This document shows positions 5,949 through 6,273 of a DNA stretch of 6,273 nucleotides, one piece after another. A model generated the notes under the pieces. That model did not search any database and was not told where the DNA came from. It was given only the letters and a program-made list of their open reading frames with translations. This DNA comes from WGMK01 sp046047315 (GTDB lineage: Bacteria; Hydrogenedentota; Hydrogenedentia; Hydrogenedentales; JAEUWI01), in assembly GCA_046047315.1 (NCBI GenBank), contig JBJOID010000055.1, positions 1 through 6,273 on the forward strand, read 5' to 3'. The position numbers were made by a program, and so were the translations under genes. How positions within the stretch are numbered: position 1 is the stretch's first letter; each line of letters begins with the position of its first letter.

Positions 5949-6273
5949 CCGGTTTTGTCGTATTCATCTTGGTGCTCAGCCTGCTGGTGTTCGTGCACGA
6001 GCTCGGGCATTTCCTCGCCGCGAAGGCATGCAATATCTATTGCGACCGCTTCAGCATCGGTATGCCGCCGCGCCTGTTCGGATTCAAGTGGGGCGAAACC
6101 GACTACTGCATCGGGGCGCTTCCCTTCGGCGGGTTTGTCAAGATGGCGGGCCAGGAAGACGCGCCGCTTTCGGACGAAGAGCGCGAGGCCACCTATGGCC
6201 ACGTGCCCTCGGATCGCTGGTTCAACAATAAGCCAGTCTATCAGCGCATCATAGTGCTGGTCGCCGGCCCCCT
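5945..6273 (+). CDS. rseP: RseP-type site-2 zinc metalloprotease, N-terminal part (3' end cut by the window)
   Basis: This is an inner-membrane intramembrane protease of the M50 family, which in E. coli cuts the anti-sigma factor RseA in the envelope stress response and clears signal-peptide remnants. The first 109 codons are present and the frame is open to the window end. Residues 4-17 form a hydrophobic first membrane segment leading into the zinc motif HELGH at 18-22 (His18, Glu19, His22). IGALPFGGFVKMAGQ at 56-70 is the membrane-reentrant loop typical of the family. VLVAGP at 104-109 begins the conserved AGPxxN region before the PDZ domains. The PDZ domain or domains and the C-terminal zinc ligand motif (LDG) lie beyond the window. 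It overlaps dxr by four bases (ATGA), and dxr-rseP adjacency is widely conserved. The substrate in this organism cannot be inferred from the fragment. Confidence 0.94.
   Translation, partial: MTGFVVFILVLSLLVFVHELGHFLAAKACNIYCDRFSIGMPPRLFGFKWGETDYCIGALPFGGFVKMAGQEDAPLSDEEREATYGHVPSDRWFNNKPVYQRIIVLVAGP

Overview
The window reads as ordinary, densely packed bacterial chromosome. GC is high (estimated by eye at a little over 60%). All six genes I can support lie on the + strand and probably form one or two transcription units. No RNA gene, mobile element, CRISPR array or convincing intrinsic terminator is visible. The combination of HPr kinase, HPr, Enzyme I, a GH57 4-alpha-glucanotransferase-like enzyme, DXR and RseP suggests a Gram-negative-type bacterium. 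It is perhaps an uncultivated, deep-branching lineage of the PVC/Hydrogenedentes/Omnitrophota kind, but that placement is a guess from gene content.

Layout: (1) positions 1-467, the C-terminal half of hprK (HPr kinase/phosphorylase), cut by the window start. (2) 468-596, a 129-bp gap, the only substantial non-coding stretch, with a ribosome-binding site at its end and a doubtful 36-codon ORF across it. (3) 597-2735, a complete 712-residue GH57 alpha-amylase/4-alpha-glucanotransferase family enzyme. (4) 2754-3023, ptsH (HPr), with a GTG start. (5) 3028-4788, ptsI (Enzyme I), with a TTG start. (6) 4785-5948, dxr (DXP reductoisomerase), overlapping ptsI by ATGA. (7) 5945-6273, the N-terminus of rseP (site-2 protease), overlapping dxr by ATGA and cut by the window end.

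How the genes fit together: EI and HPr form the phosphoenolpyruvate phosphorelay. HPr keeps both the catalytic histidine (His16) and the regulatory serine (Ser47) that HprK phosphorylates, so HprK, HPr and EI form a matched set. No EIIA, EIIB or EIIC is present here, so the relay may be regulatory or may act on EII proteins encoded elsewhere. The GH57 enzyme, expected to rearrange glycogen or maltodextrin, sits between the HPr kinase and its substrate, which suggests a link between the phosphorelay and storage-glucan metabolism. ptsI is then overlap-coupled to the widely conserved dxr-rseP pair (isoprenoid precursor synthesis and envelope-stress proteolysis).

I found no clearly novel system. 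The points most worth checking are the gene order, a Gly-to-Thr change in the NADPH loop of DXR, and a few local sequence oddities.
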